Assembly: GCF_025154075.1 (NCBI RefSeq)
Contig: NZ_JAOAMU010000004.1
Location: forward strand, 248,001-312,000
Direction of reading: 5' to 3'
From: Chryseobacterium herbae
GTDB taxonomy: Bacteria; Bacteroidota; Bacteroidia; Flavobacteriales; Weeksellaceae
DNA length: 64,000 bases
Positions 52,540 to 62,700 of the stretch are shown in pieces. The notes under the pieces are model-generated. The model was given only the letters and a program-made list of their open reading frames with translations, was not told the DNA's origin and searched no databases. Within the stretch, counting starts at the first letter, position 1. Every line of letters starts with the position of its first letter. A program made the translations under genes and the position numbers.

Positions 52540-52575
52540 CAAAAATATCACGAAGACCTCTGCAATGGTATTGCA
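52540..52575 (-). promoter_or_regulatory. Operator/promoter of the RND operon
   Basis: TGCAATGGTATTGCA (52561-52575) has perfect 6-bp arms TGCAAT/ATTGCA. On the minus strand its TTG lies 15 bases before TATTTTTG (52547-52540), a full -7 match. The ATPase promoter has the same motif and spacing. Confidence 0.75.
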
Positions 52576-52620
52576 AAGTTCAATAGATAGAAAGCTTAAC
52601 TTTCTAATAATCAATAAAAA

Positions 52621-52944
52621 TTAAATCTTAGGAGGTTGCCAGATATGATCGTACATCTGGTAAGCGAAATTGTTTTTCTGGAAAAGAATTTTCTTTGAAA
52701 AGTAAGCCTGAACATGGCTCGGAATTTCAAACAAAGGATCCATTTTGAAAGAAGACACCGTCATTTGACAGCAGCTGCAAGTACACAATGGTGAGCAGAT
52801 ATCTCCTTTATCTTTTGAATGGGATTCCTGAATATTGAATGAAAGTTTAATTTCTGAAGGCCCTGCAGGACGGTGCACATCTTCGCAAGGCATCAGTGAC
52901 AATGCCATGAAATAGAATGCAAGTATCCATCTTAACAGGTTCAT
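52621..52944 (-). CDS. Small secreted Cys-rich protein (DUF6660-like)
   Basis: A 107-residue exported protein with a hydrophobic N-terminus. The Cys-rich core (about 52-60, CSPLCTCSCC) and length fit DUF6660 as I recall it, a family found beside heavy-metal RND genes. It ends HIWQPPKI, echoing the ends of the two Cys-motif proteins at 39011 and 41440. It precedes the RND operon on the same strand, and the -7 box at 52950-52957 is only five bases before its ATG. A metal-binding role is inferred. Confidence 0.7.
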   Translation of the reverse strand: MNLLRWILAFYFMALSLMPCEDVHRPAGPSEIKLSFNIQESHSKDKGDICSPLCTCSCCQMTVSSFKMDPLFEIPSHVQAYFSKKILFQKNNFAYQMYDHIWQPPKI

Positions 52945-52949
52945 ATAGA

Positions 52950-52957
52950 CAAAGGTA
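52950..52957 (-). promoter_or_regulatory. -7 box close to the DUF6660-like start
   Basis: The minus strand reads TACCTTTG, a full match, ending five bases before the ATG at 52944. Possible leaderless transcript. Confidence 0.5.
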
Positions 52958-53022
52958 AAGCTTTTTTCTAAAACAGGAGATTTATATGGGCTATTTAATA
53001 TATTCCTGACATTGTAGTGTTT

Positions 53023-53054
53023 TTTGAAAGGAAGATATATTTTCTTTATTTTTG
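53023..53054 (+). promoter_or_regulatory. Promoter of a small lipoprotein gene
   Basis: TTTG at 53023-53026, 20 bases, TATTTTTG at 53047-53054. The ATG at 53080 follows after 25 bases. Confidence 0.75.
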
Positions 53055-53079
53055 GAGTAGGATCTGCCTGATACAGCTT

Positions 53080-53556
53080 ATGAAAAAACTTTTTTTAATT
53101 TCTTTATTTTTAACTCTGTTCGCCTGTGTAGGCTCTGATACAGAATTTCTGCCCCAGACTATTTTAGAAGCCCGAAAGAGAAATCTTTTAATAAAAGACT
53201 ACGATCCGAGTAAAAGAGAGGTGATAATAAATCAGACAAAATATTTAATTTTAGAATCTTTCACCACTTTTAAATATAATTCTAAGCGTGATCAGACGAT
53301 CAATAAAAGTTTTTTTGCATTTATTGTAAAACTAAAGAATTTAGAAACAAATGAAGAGTTTTTGTCTGAAGCAGAAGCATTCGATTATACAAAATTCATT
53401 AATTTTTATTGTGATATGTGTGCCGGTTTAGATACTGATAATATTGCATTATACTATGATGACATCAGTAAAAGAGAAAGTCTGGACAGCATAAAGATTG
53501 GTTTTAAAGACCGAAATAAAAATGAGAAGGTTGTTTATTTTGTTCAGAAGAAATAA
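53080..53556 (+). CDS. Lipoprotein, unknown function
   Basis: A 158-residue lipoprotein (LTLFAC lipobox). I choose ATG 53080 because the upstream in-frame start at 53017 lies before the promoter. The mature part has mixed alpha/beta character with a Cys pair in NFYCDMCAGLD (about 116-126). I do not recognise a family. The next gene, also a lipoprotein, begins three bases after its stop, so they are co-transcribed. Confidence 0.65.
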   Translation: MKKLFLISLFLTLFACVGSDTEFLPQTILEARKRNLLIKDYDPSKREVIINQTKYLILESFTTFKYNSKRDQTINKSFFAFIVKLKNLETNEEFLSEAEAFDYTKFINFYCDMCAGLDTDNIALYYDDISKRESLDSIKIGFKDRNKNEKVVYFVQKK

Positions 53557-53558
53557 GA

Positions 53559-54050
53559 ATGGAAAATATTGAGCCTTTATTTAATGTATCTAAAATAAAA
53601 AAAACAGTGATCAGCCTGTCTCTTGCAGTGCTGTCTTCCTGTTCAGAAAAGGAACGGCTGGAGGGCAGAGATATTTCTCTTTCAAGGGAGAATACTTTTG
53701 TTTCTACAGCTAAAGGAATTGTGGTGTATGAGAGCAACAGTTTTACAGAAGAATCAAAGTCTGACACCTTTAAAATTCGATTTTCCAACCATGATTGGGA
53801 TATTCTGAGAAAAAGCTTTGATAAAAATCAGATCTATACATTAAATGACGATTCTGACATAGGGGAAAGCACAACTTCCATGTCTCTTCCTAAGACGATC
53901 AGCATTAAAACCAACAAAAGAAAACTGTCTATTAATTACCATTATTTTATCGGCGAAAAAGATAAAATAGACCCGGATAAAAGTAAAAAACTAAAAAGGT
54001 TTATGAGAACTTTTGATTCGTTGATTTATTATAGAATTGAAAAACGGTAG
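53559..54050 (+). CDS. Lipoprotein, unknown function
   Basis: A 163-residue protein with a lipobox at LAVLSSC (Cys at about 28). The N-terminus before the hydrophobic part is longer than usual (MENIEPLFNVSKIKK). The mature part is charged and Ser/Lys-rich. I do not recognise a family. Probably co-transcribed with the preceding lipoprotein. Low GC and AT-rich codons are similar to its neighbours. Confidence 0.6.
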   Translation: MENIEPLFNVSKIKKTVISLSLAVLSSCSEKERLEGRDISLSRENTFVSTAKGIVVYESNSFTEESKSDTFKIRFSNHDWDILRKSFDKNQIYTLNDDSDIGESTTSMSLPKTISIKTNKRKLSINYHYFIGEKDKIDPDKSKKLKRFMRTFDSLIYYRIEKR

Positions 54051-54107
54051 CTGAGGTTAAACTATTTATTCTGTAATATCTTGGCAGAATATTTTTATTA
54101 AACGAAT

Positions 54108-54533
54108 ATGTCAATAATGAATAAAGTAGCTGTAAAAAAGACAGTTTTATTGGTAAGCGTATTATTTTTATTAATCGGTTGTAGTAATTCTACAAAAGAA
54201 AATGAAATTAAGGTCACCATCAAGGTCGTTGATTCCTATACTCAGAAACCCAGGGTAAATGACAGAGTTGAGGTGAGAATGGGAGCGTGGGGATTTCCAA
54301 CCAGAAGATATGTAGAAGTCGGACAATATTTTACAGATAGTTTGGGAACAGTATCCATGACTCTTGACAAAAAAGAGAGATATAGTTTTATGACTTTCGG
54401 TCCCCAGTATGCGTTTGGTTCTGATGAATATAAAAAAGGGGAATTAAAAGATCAGCAGCAGGTTGTCATAAAGGTAGTTCCGCCGGAGAAGAAGCAATTT
54501 AAGATTGAACAATTAAGAAACCATTCTGAATAA
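54108..54533 (+). CDS. Lipoprotein, unknown function
   Basis: A 141-residue protein with a lipoprotein signal (FLLIGC, Cys at about 25; a second start at 54117 is possible). The mature part is a beta-rich domain of about 110 residues (VTIKVVDSYTQKPRVNDRVE, then DSLGTVSMTLDKKERYSF), resembling a carboxypeptidase-regulatory-like or Ig-like fold. I cannot name the family. It ends the run of three lipoprotein genes; the long non-coding stretch follows. Confidence 0.6.
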   Translation: MSIMNKVAVKKTVLLVSVLFLLIGCSNSTKENEIKVTIKVVDSYTQKPRVNDRVEVRMGAWGFPTRRYVEVGQYFTDSLGTVSMTLDKKERYSFMTFGPQYAFGSDEYKKGELKDQQQVVIKVVPPEKKQFKIEQLRNHSE

Positions 54534-55237
54534 TCAGGCAGGTTTTCCACTCCAATTAAATTAAATTCTCTCTCTTCCAATAAAAAAACCACCGCACTAC
54601 ACGATGGCCAAAAAAAAAAAAATCAAATCTAAATAAATTACAGGTTCGGATTATTACAAGCCTTTTTCCATGGTATATTTTTCATCCAATCGGAATATTT
54701 AATTAAATATTTTCTTTTTTTCTTCATCTTAAAACCCAATAGATTTCTTTTAGATGATATGTATCAAGGTTAGATGGATTTAATGCAGATATTATTTACT
54801 TTTGCAAAAAAAAACGCAAATCTCCTCAGTAAGTGAAAAAAGCAAACTGTATACTTAACATTTCTCTTACAGCAAATTTCCATTAAACATTTTTGACCAA
54901 CTACTATACTGATAGAAATTATGAAACAGTCTTTACTATTTATTCTAAACATTTCGGCTTCTTCTTTTTTTGAAGAAAGCAAGGAAACAGCCAATTAAAG
55001 CATTCCCCCCGTCGAACAAACTTATAGAAATAACCTTTAAAATATAAAGGATATACAAATCAAATCCTTTCCGTAAGGATGGACTAATGAAATCAACAGT
55101 ACCAATCCAAAATTTTAGTACTGTCACTACAAAATTCCCCGAAAAAATATTGGTGAAAGAAGCCTAGCAAAAGGGAAACGTACCTAAAATTTATTTAATT
55201 GAACAAACCTATAAAACAACTTTAATATCCTAAACAA
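54534..55237. other. 700-bp non-coding stretch before the Rhs locus
   Basis: No convincing gene is seen. It holds a poly-A run near 54610 and a full -7 match TACTTTTG (54797-54804), 430 bases before the next gene. It also has a 25-codon open frame at 54921-54998 (starts MKQSLLFILNISASSF) and an inverted repeat ACAGTAC/GTACTGT (55096-55124). A long leader, a small RNA or gene decay are possible. Confidence 0.5.
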
Positions 55238-56161
55238 ATGAAAATTAAATTATTATCATTCGCTTTATTAGCATCAGTTCTTGCTTTTGGACAACAGCAA
55301 ACATTTTCAGATGTTACTATACAGAGCTATTCGCCCACCTTATTTTTGAAAAGAAATACCAATGATGGAGGCTTTACCCGTGGAATTCAAACTCAATCTC
55401 TGAATGGAGATAAAGCTTGGTTTTTTGGAGACTTGCATGGCAGCCAATGGATTGTTTCCAAAGGGGATCATACTGATCCTAAACTTACCATTTTTGACAA
55501 TGGAAATACTGGAATAGGAACCAGTGATCCCAATGCAAAACTACATGTCGTTAAAGAGAATACAAATAATCAAAATGTAGTCATTGGTAAATTTGTAGCT
55601 TCAGGTTCAACTGGAGGTAGCGCAATGATTAGTCTAGGATATCATACTACTGCCAATCTGGAACTGAATTCCGGATATACAGGCAGCGGATTCAGATATG
55701 GAAACTATGGTGATTTTAATATCGAAAATGATAATAATAGCGCAAGTTTAGGAGCCATTAATTTTGTTTCCAATAAGAAAATACAAATGGCCATTATGCC
55801 TAATGGAAATGCCTCGCTTCAAGGTAAATTTGAAGCAAAAGAGATTAAAGTAACTCTTACACCAACAGCAGATTTTGTTTTTGATGAGAAATATGATCTT
55901 CCAAAGCTAGAGGATGTAGAAAAACACATTAAAGAGAAAAAACATCTTCCTGAAATCGCTTCAGCTAATGTAATGGAAAAAGAAGGCGTCAATGTGGGTG
56001 AATTTCAAATTAAGTTATTACAAAAAATTGAAGAACTTACTCTCTATTCTATTGAGCAAAACAAACAAATAAAAAATCTTCAAAAAGAAAATGTGCTTCT
56101 AAAAGCTCAATCTGAAAAGATAGAGAGACAACTGGAAAAACTACTTTCTGAAAAAAAATAA
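55238..56161 (+). CDS. Secreted coiled-coil protein of the Rhs locus
   Basis: A 307-residue secreted protein (signal peptide about 1-19, AFGQ). The middle is beta-rich and resembles phage tail-fibre-type repeats (NGNTGIGTSDPNAKLHV). The C-terminal region (about 210-307; EDVEKHIKEKKHLPEIASA, then VNVGEFQIKLLQKIEEL) is the common Bacteroidota end domain followed by a coiled coil. Such proteins often stand before Rhs or YD-repeat genes in Chryseobacterium-type genomes. Structural role likely; a function is not known. Confidence 0.75.
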   Translation: MKIKLLSFALLASVLAFGQQQTFSDVTIQSYSPTLFLKRNTNDGGFTRGIQTQSLNGDKAWFFGDLHGSQWIVSKGDHTDPKLTIFDNGNTGIGTSDPNAKLHVVKENTNNQNVVIGKFVASGSTGGSAMISLGYHTTANLELNSGYTGSGFRYGNYGDFNIENDNNSASLGAINFVSNKKIQMAIMPNGNASLQGKFEAKEIKVTLTPTADFVFDEKYDLPKLEDVEKHIKEKKHLPEIASANVMEKEGVNVGEFQIKLLQKIEELTLYSIEQNKQIKNLQKENVLLKAQSEKIERQLEKLLSEKK

Positions 56162-56168
56162 AACACTT

Positions 56169-56639
56169 ATGAAAACAAAATTACTTTCGATATTTTCTTT
56201 GTTTATAGGCTTTTTCGGGTTTTCTCAAACTGAGGTCTATTTCAAATATGACGAAGCCGGAAACCAAAGATACAGAGGGCCAAATGCTGCAGGAAAAACT
56301 GCTCCCGCTGAAACAGCAAAAAAAGAAACTACAACCGCTACTTCTTTGCAACAGCCGGCTGCAATGGATGAAAAAACATTTTGGAAACAGATCAGACTGT
56401 ATCCGGTACCTGTCAATGATGTTCTTACCATCGACTGGACTGAAGAAGCAGATAATCTTATAGAATCCGTCTCGCTCTATCAGCACAGTACAGTACACTG
56501 GAAATTCCAGCAACAGAATATCCCGGGGCTGAACCGTCAGCTGAAGATCAATATGACCGGATATGACTGGGGAGTTTATATTCTACGCTTTACATTGAAG
56601 GACGGAAGGGTCTTCGGTAGAAATGTTACGAAAAGATAG
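56169..56639 (+). CDS. Small T9SS-type secreted protein of the Rhs locus
   Basis: A 156-residue secreted protein (signal peptide about 1-19, GFSQ). A short YD-repeat-like piece (FKYDEAGNQRYRG) and an Ala/Thr/Lys linker lead to a type A T9SS sorting domain (about 70-156; IRLYPVPVNDVLTIDW, then WGVYILRFTLKDGRVF). It follows the coiled-coil gene by seven bases. It may be a remnant of, or partner for, the large Rhs protein that follows. Confidence 0.75.
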   Translation: MKTKLLSIFSLFIGFFGFSQTEVYFKYDEAGNQRYRGPNAAGKTAPAETAKKETTTATSLQQPAAMDEKTFWKQIRLYPVPVNDVLTIDWTEEADNLIESVSLYQHSTVHWKFQQQNIPGLNRQLKINMTGYDWGVYILRFTLKDGRVFGRNVTKR

Positions 56640-56662
56640 ATTTTTTTGGATTGAAAAATTGA

Positions 56663-56694
56663 AGCATTGAAAGATTATAAAATTTTCCAATGCT
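56663..56694 (+). terminator. Hairpin before the Rhs gene
   Basis: AGCATTG and CAATGCT form a 7-bp stem with an 18-base partly paired loop, followed by a T-containing run. It may reduce read-through from the upstream genes into the Rhs gene. Weak support. Confidence 0.35.
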
Positions 56695-56746
56695 ACTACT
56701 TTTTCTTTATCAATCAACAATTATCACTTATAATTATATTATAGAA

Positions 56747-59700
56747 ATGAAATTTATTTTATCATTTATACTGTCCTTGTGTTCAGTACTGGGCTTTTCA
56801 CAGACCATACTTTACCAGACAGAAAATACATCACGGACAGTTCAGGATCCACAGACCGTGGTGCTTGCTCAAGGGTTTCATGCTTCTTCCACAGTAGCTA
56901 ATCCTTTTGTTGCTAAAATAGGGCCCGGTACAGGAAATCCGGGAGGTGGGCCTGTGGATTCCAATGCAGGAGCGAATAACCCAAGTGGAACGTCTGTTCC
57001 GGAGAATCAAAAATTTCATGATACCAAAGGGGATATAGAAGTTTCTGGAAGTGGACAACTACAATTTTCACTTCCTATTGCATTGCCTCCTGGTGTAAAA
57101 AGTGTAGCCCCACAGATAAACCTAGTGTATACAAGTGGTTCTGGAAATGGAATTGTAGGTTATGGATGGAACATTTCAGGTGTAACTGCTATTGCAAGAA
57201 TTGGCAAAAACATTGAACAAGATGGCGAACCCAAAGGAATTCAGCTAGATTATTCAGATTATTACAGTTTTAACGGCCAGAGGTTAATTTTAAAATCTGG
57301 GGAATATGGAAAAAATGGAGCTGAATATGTTACAGAAAAATATTCTAATATAAAAATTAAGTCAACTGGAAGCATCAGTGGCAAACCATGGAGCGGTCCC
57401 GAATATTGGGAAGTAACCTTTGAAGACGGCTCACAGGCCTGGTATGGAGCAACAGCTTCTGGAGAAAGTAATGCAACCACTCCTATAGAATATAACATTG
57501 TTAAATGGAAAGATATAAAAGGGAATTATATCACTTACACGTATATCCAGAATAATAACGTTGCTCTTATTTCCTCAATAATATGGGGAGCGAATGAATT
57601 ATTAAACACAACGCATTTCAACGAAATAAAATTTACATACGAGGCTCGCCAACTTTCGGAAACATTCTATGTTAACGGCCAACATTTCATTCAAGGAAAA
57701 CTCCTTAATAATATTGCCGTAAATACTAACAATAATTTGTTTAAGAAATACAATATTAACTATTCCATAGACCCTTCTATTTCAAGTTATCAATTTGTAG
57801 AAAGTATAACTGAGCAGGTAGATGAAGACCAATTTGCAACTCCTGTAAAATTTTTTAGCTCGCCAATAGCTCCAGTAGCTGACAAACTTGAACTTAATAG
57901 CAACTTAATTTCACAAGACCAAAAATTAGGAGACTTTAATGGAGACGGTAGAGTTGATCTATTATATTACAGTGCAGGAAGTGCAGGATATTATGAATGT
58001 TTAGAAACTGACGATTATGGCAACTGTCAAAATCAAGGAAATTATATAGAGCCAACATCAAGCGGTACTTATATTATCTTCAATAAATTAGACGGAGGTT
58101 TTACCCCTGTAAAAGTTTCTGATGAAAATTTAAGCACCGGAATTATAGTCGGAGGAATTCTAGATAATGATCATAAACTGGCAACCAGTCAAGGAATTAT
58201 AACTTATAAAGAAACAAATGATCCATTGCCTTCTAAAAAGCTTATCCTTAAGGCATATATTTTAAAGAATAATATCTTAACTCTTGTTAAACAGAAAGAA
58301 ATTCTTACAAGTCTTTATGACCAAACCGGTACTTACCCTACAAACCCAGGTTTGTTTGAAGGTTACCAAGAAGTCAGCACTCATTTGGGATCTTTTAAAG
58401 AGTCTGATATCAACGGAGATAAAGTTTCTGAACTTGTTTTCTCCGCCGAAAATAGAAGATGTACTACCAGTTTTATATACAACGGTGATGTTGCTCAGAT
58501 TCCAGTTCAGGAGACCACTTGTGATGAATATTACCGTAATTATGTCATTGATCTATTTTCGGATGCACCATCTTCTAATCAGCTAACCGAACTAAACATT
58601 GGAAAAAGTATTAATAATATAGATCTGATAGATATTGATGGAGATGGCACGACGGATTTTATAGATAAAGGAAATGGATATTTTTATATACTCGCAAAAG
58701 GAGGAAATCTATCTGGTGGTAGCGCTTTAGTTAATTTCAATGGTGAGAAAGAAGGTTTAATGTATGGTGACTTCAATGGTGATGGGAAAATTGACTTTGC
58801 AGTTCCTGAAAAAGATGTTGAAGAAACCAGAAACTGGAGATTGTACACCAATATGGGAAATGACGCTTTTAAGGAGCAAAACATGCCTGACTTCGCCACT
58901 TATAGAAAAGTCCCTTACAGTAGTAATACAGGAAAAAGAAGACAAATTATCAATTTTAATATTGTCAAAGATGTTAATGGTGACGGAAAAGATGATTTCA
59001 TCAGTATACAGTCTGAAACATTTAGAAAACATGACTTAGGCGCAAACAGAGATTCAAAATATAGTTTAAAAACTATTATTAATAATGGTAGTGATAGTAA
59101 TGGAAATCTGGTATTTATACAAGGCTTTGAGGATAATATTGAGTCTTCCAGTGATGCTCATTTTACACCAATCAATATTTCAGCAAGAATTTATAATATT
59201 GACCGATTTATTATGATGAAGCATGGAAATACCTCTCTGTTTACATACGATTATTTCAATCTTTCTCAAAAATATGCCATCAGCAGCATTTTACAAGGAA
59301 ATACAACAACTGTCATTTCATACAATGATTTAGATTCAGGTAACAGCAATACATCAAATTTTTATCAATCCAATAATGAAAATATTCTTTATCCTTATGC
59401 AAATCTAAAAAATCTGCCTTCTAAAACAGTAGTAACTCAGCTTACCCAAAATGGGAAAAAACAAGATTTCAGATACCGAGATCTTGCTGTCCATTTCCAA
59501 GGCCGTGGTATCCTTGGGTTTACACAAAGCGCCCGTTCGTCATGGTATAAGGAAGGTTTAGAAAACACAAAAATATGGGCAGGAGCTCAGATAGATCCAA
59601 TAAATGGTGCCACTCCTATCAAAGAATGGTCAATTAGAACAAGCGATGAATCTAAAGTTTTTCCTAATGACATTTCGGAAAACAATACACAACTTCTTTC

Positions 59701-62700
59701 GTTCAAATCCAATGTTTACAAGATTGACGAATTATTAAATGGACAGATCATTACCAATGTACAAAATTCTGATAAGTCAAAAATTGTAACAGCTATTACT
59801 CCTGTATCATCTTTAAGCAAAGATTTCCTTACAAATACTATCACCAAAAATACGATAACTTATGGGGACTATTATTTTCCCGTACAGACTGTATCCAACA
59901 TCAACAATGGTTACGCAATAACAACTTCTACTCTTGAATATACTCATAATCCATCAGGTTCAGGTGCTGATTATTACACTGGCCGTCCTAAGTCTAAAAT
60001 TGATGTTGTACAAGCATATGGAGATACAAAATCCGCCAAAGAAGAATATATCTATGAAAACAATCTCCTTAAAACACTTAAAAGCTGGAACAGAAATAAT
60101 ACTGGATATTTACAGGAGACATACGATTATGACGGTTTTGGAAATGTGACTCAAAAGATTACCAGTAATAGCATTGATTCGCAAACACAAACTACAATAG
60201 CTAAGTATGAATCCAAAGGTAGATTTGTGGAAAAGAAAATAGATAATTTAGGTTTAGAGAGCAATATTACTTATAATAATCTGGGGCAAATTCTTACTCA
60301 AACAGATCCATTAGGAAATAACATTAAAAACACATATGATAAATGGGGCAAGCTACTGACCTCAAAAAATAATCTCAGCGGAACAACAACTTATCGTTAC
60401 GAAAAAGATGACAACTATAATGTTATTATGTCCCAGTACGATCCGGATGGCAATATTTCAAAAAAATTCATTAATAAGTTAGGTCAGGAATATAAAACAT
60501 CAACTAAAGCTTTTGGACAGGGAGAATATATCTCAAAAGAAATACAGTATGATATATTGGGAAGAAAAATCAAAGAAAGTGAATCTTACTTTGAGGGGCA
60601 GACTGCTGACCAATGGAATGTCACAGAATATGACGATACGGTATTCCCTGCCAAAGTAAAAATGGTGTTGTTTAATCTGAAAGAAACTGTAGCAACGATT
60701 TCAGGGACCACTACTACTCTAAAAGAAATAAATGGCTACCAAAGAACCACATCCAAAACAACTGATGCTTTAGGAAATACTATATCTACCACCGATAAAG
60801 GAGGTACAATCAATTTCTCATACAATGCGGCGGGAGAGCAGATTCAGGCTAAATATGCCGAAAACGTTGTAACAACTCAATATGATGCCTGGGGAAGAAA
60901 ATCAGAATTTAATGACCCTTCTAATGGTACCTATACATATGAATATAATGGATTTGGACAACCCAAAAAGATTATCAGTCCAAAAGGAATAAAAGAATAT
61001 ATTTATAATTCACTGGGACAACTTATCCTTCAAAAGGAAATTTCTACTACCGATGGTGGACAGGCAACAAATAAAACAATTTCTTACACCTATGACAATA
61101 AGGGTAGAATAACTTCAAAATCTGGAACATCTAAAGGAAAGGCCTACAGTTCTAACATATCCTACGACCCACAGGGTAGACTGTTATCAACATCTGAAAG
61201 CAGTAATGGTAAATATTTCATCCAAAAGGGTGTCACTTATGATGATAAAGCAAGAGTAACTTCTTATGAAAAGCAGCTATATTCTTCCGGTGTCTTCACC
61301 AAAGTACAGATAGAAAATATTTACAACACGTGGAATGGAAAGCTCTATCAGGTAAAGGATAAAACTTCAGGAAAGGTATTATGGGAAATTAATCAAATCA
61401 ATCAAAAAGGTCAGGTCCTTAAAGCAAAGCTAGGTCTGGTAGATATCATCAATGATTATGACATGAGCAATGGTTTTCTTAAAGAAATCAAACATAGCTC
61501 AACTTTAAAGCCTAGCCTTTTACACATTCAATATCAATTTGATGCCATAAGGAATGAACTAAAAAGCAGAGTTACAGGAGGAGATTTCAATATTTCAGAG
61601 TCCTTTGATTATGATGACAACAATAGACTGGTAAACTGGACAAATCCAGTGACAGGAGTCAAGATACAGGATGCCAAACTTAATGTTTATGATGCAAAGG
61701 GCAGAATTCTTGAAAATGACCAAGTAGGAAAGATAAAATTTGAAAATTCCAACAAAATATATCAGCCGACAGGAATGACTCTGAATGCTGCCGGAACTCA
61801 AAATTATAACAATGATCTGATACAAAGTATTGCTTATAATGAGAATAATGATCCCGTATTTATTGATGGGGAGAAAGGTGATGTTGCTTTTCAATACGGC
61901 TTGACCGGCATGAGGCAAAGGGTAAGTTATGGCGGGAATTTTGATCCTGATCAGGAAGGTAAATTTACAAAATTCTACAGTGAGGATGGCAGTTTTGAGA
62001 TAGTTAAAGACAATATTACTGGGAAAGAAAAACATTTAATTTATATTGGAGGGACACCTTATGAAAGTAATATTATTTATATTAAAAATTTTGAAGATAC
62101 CAATGCATCTTACAAATTTTTGCATAAAGATTATTTAGGCAGTATCTTAGCTATTAGTGATGAAGCAGGAAATAAACTGGAACAGAGACATTTTGATGCG
62201 TGGGGTAATTTTACCCATCTTCAGATTGGAAACGGATCGATAATCACAGATAAAAATATAATTGACACAACTCCGTTATTAGTAGAAAGAGGATATACCA
62301 GTCATGAGCATTTTCCAGAAGTAGGTATTATCCATATGAACGGAAGATTATACGATCCATTACTAAGAAGGTTCTTAAATGCAGATGAGAATATACAGGA
62401 ACCTACCAATACTCAAAACTATAATAAGTATGGGTATGTAATGAACAACCCTCTCATGTTCAATGATCCTACCGGTGAATTGTTTGGGCTAGGTGAATTT
62501 TTAACTGCTGTGATCATTGCTGCTGTTGTTGGAGCAGCAACGTACTCGGTAGGCGTTTTAATTTCAGGAGATTATTGGAATATCGGGAGCTTCCTTAAAG
62601 CCACAACCATTGGAGCAGTATCTGGAGCTATTACATTTGGCATAGGTACCGCCTTTTCGACAGCCTATGAAACTATAAAAGCAACAGGATTAGCTGGTTT

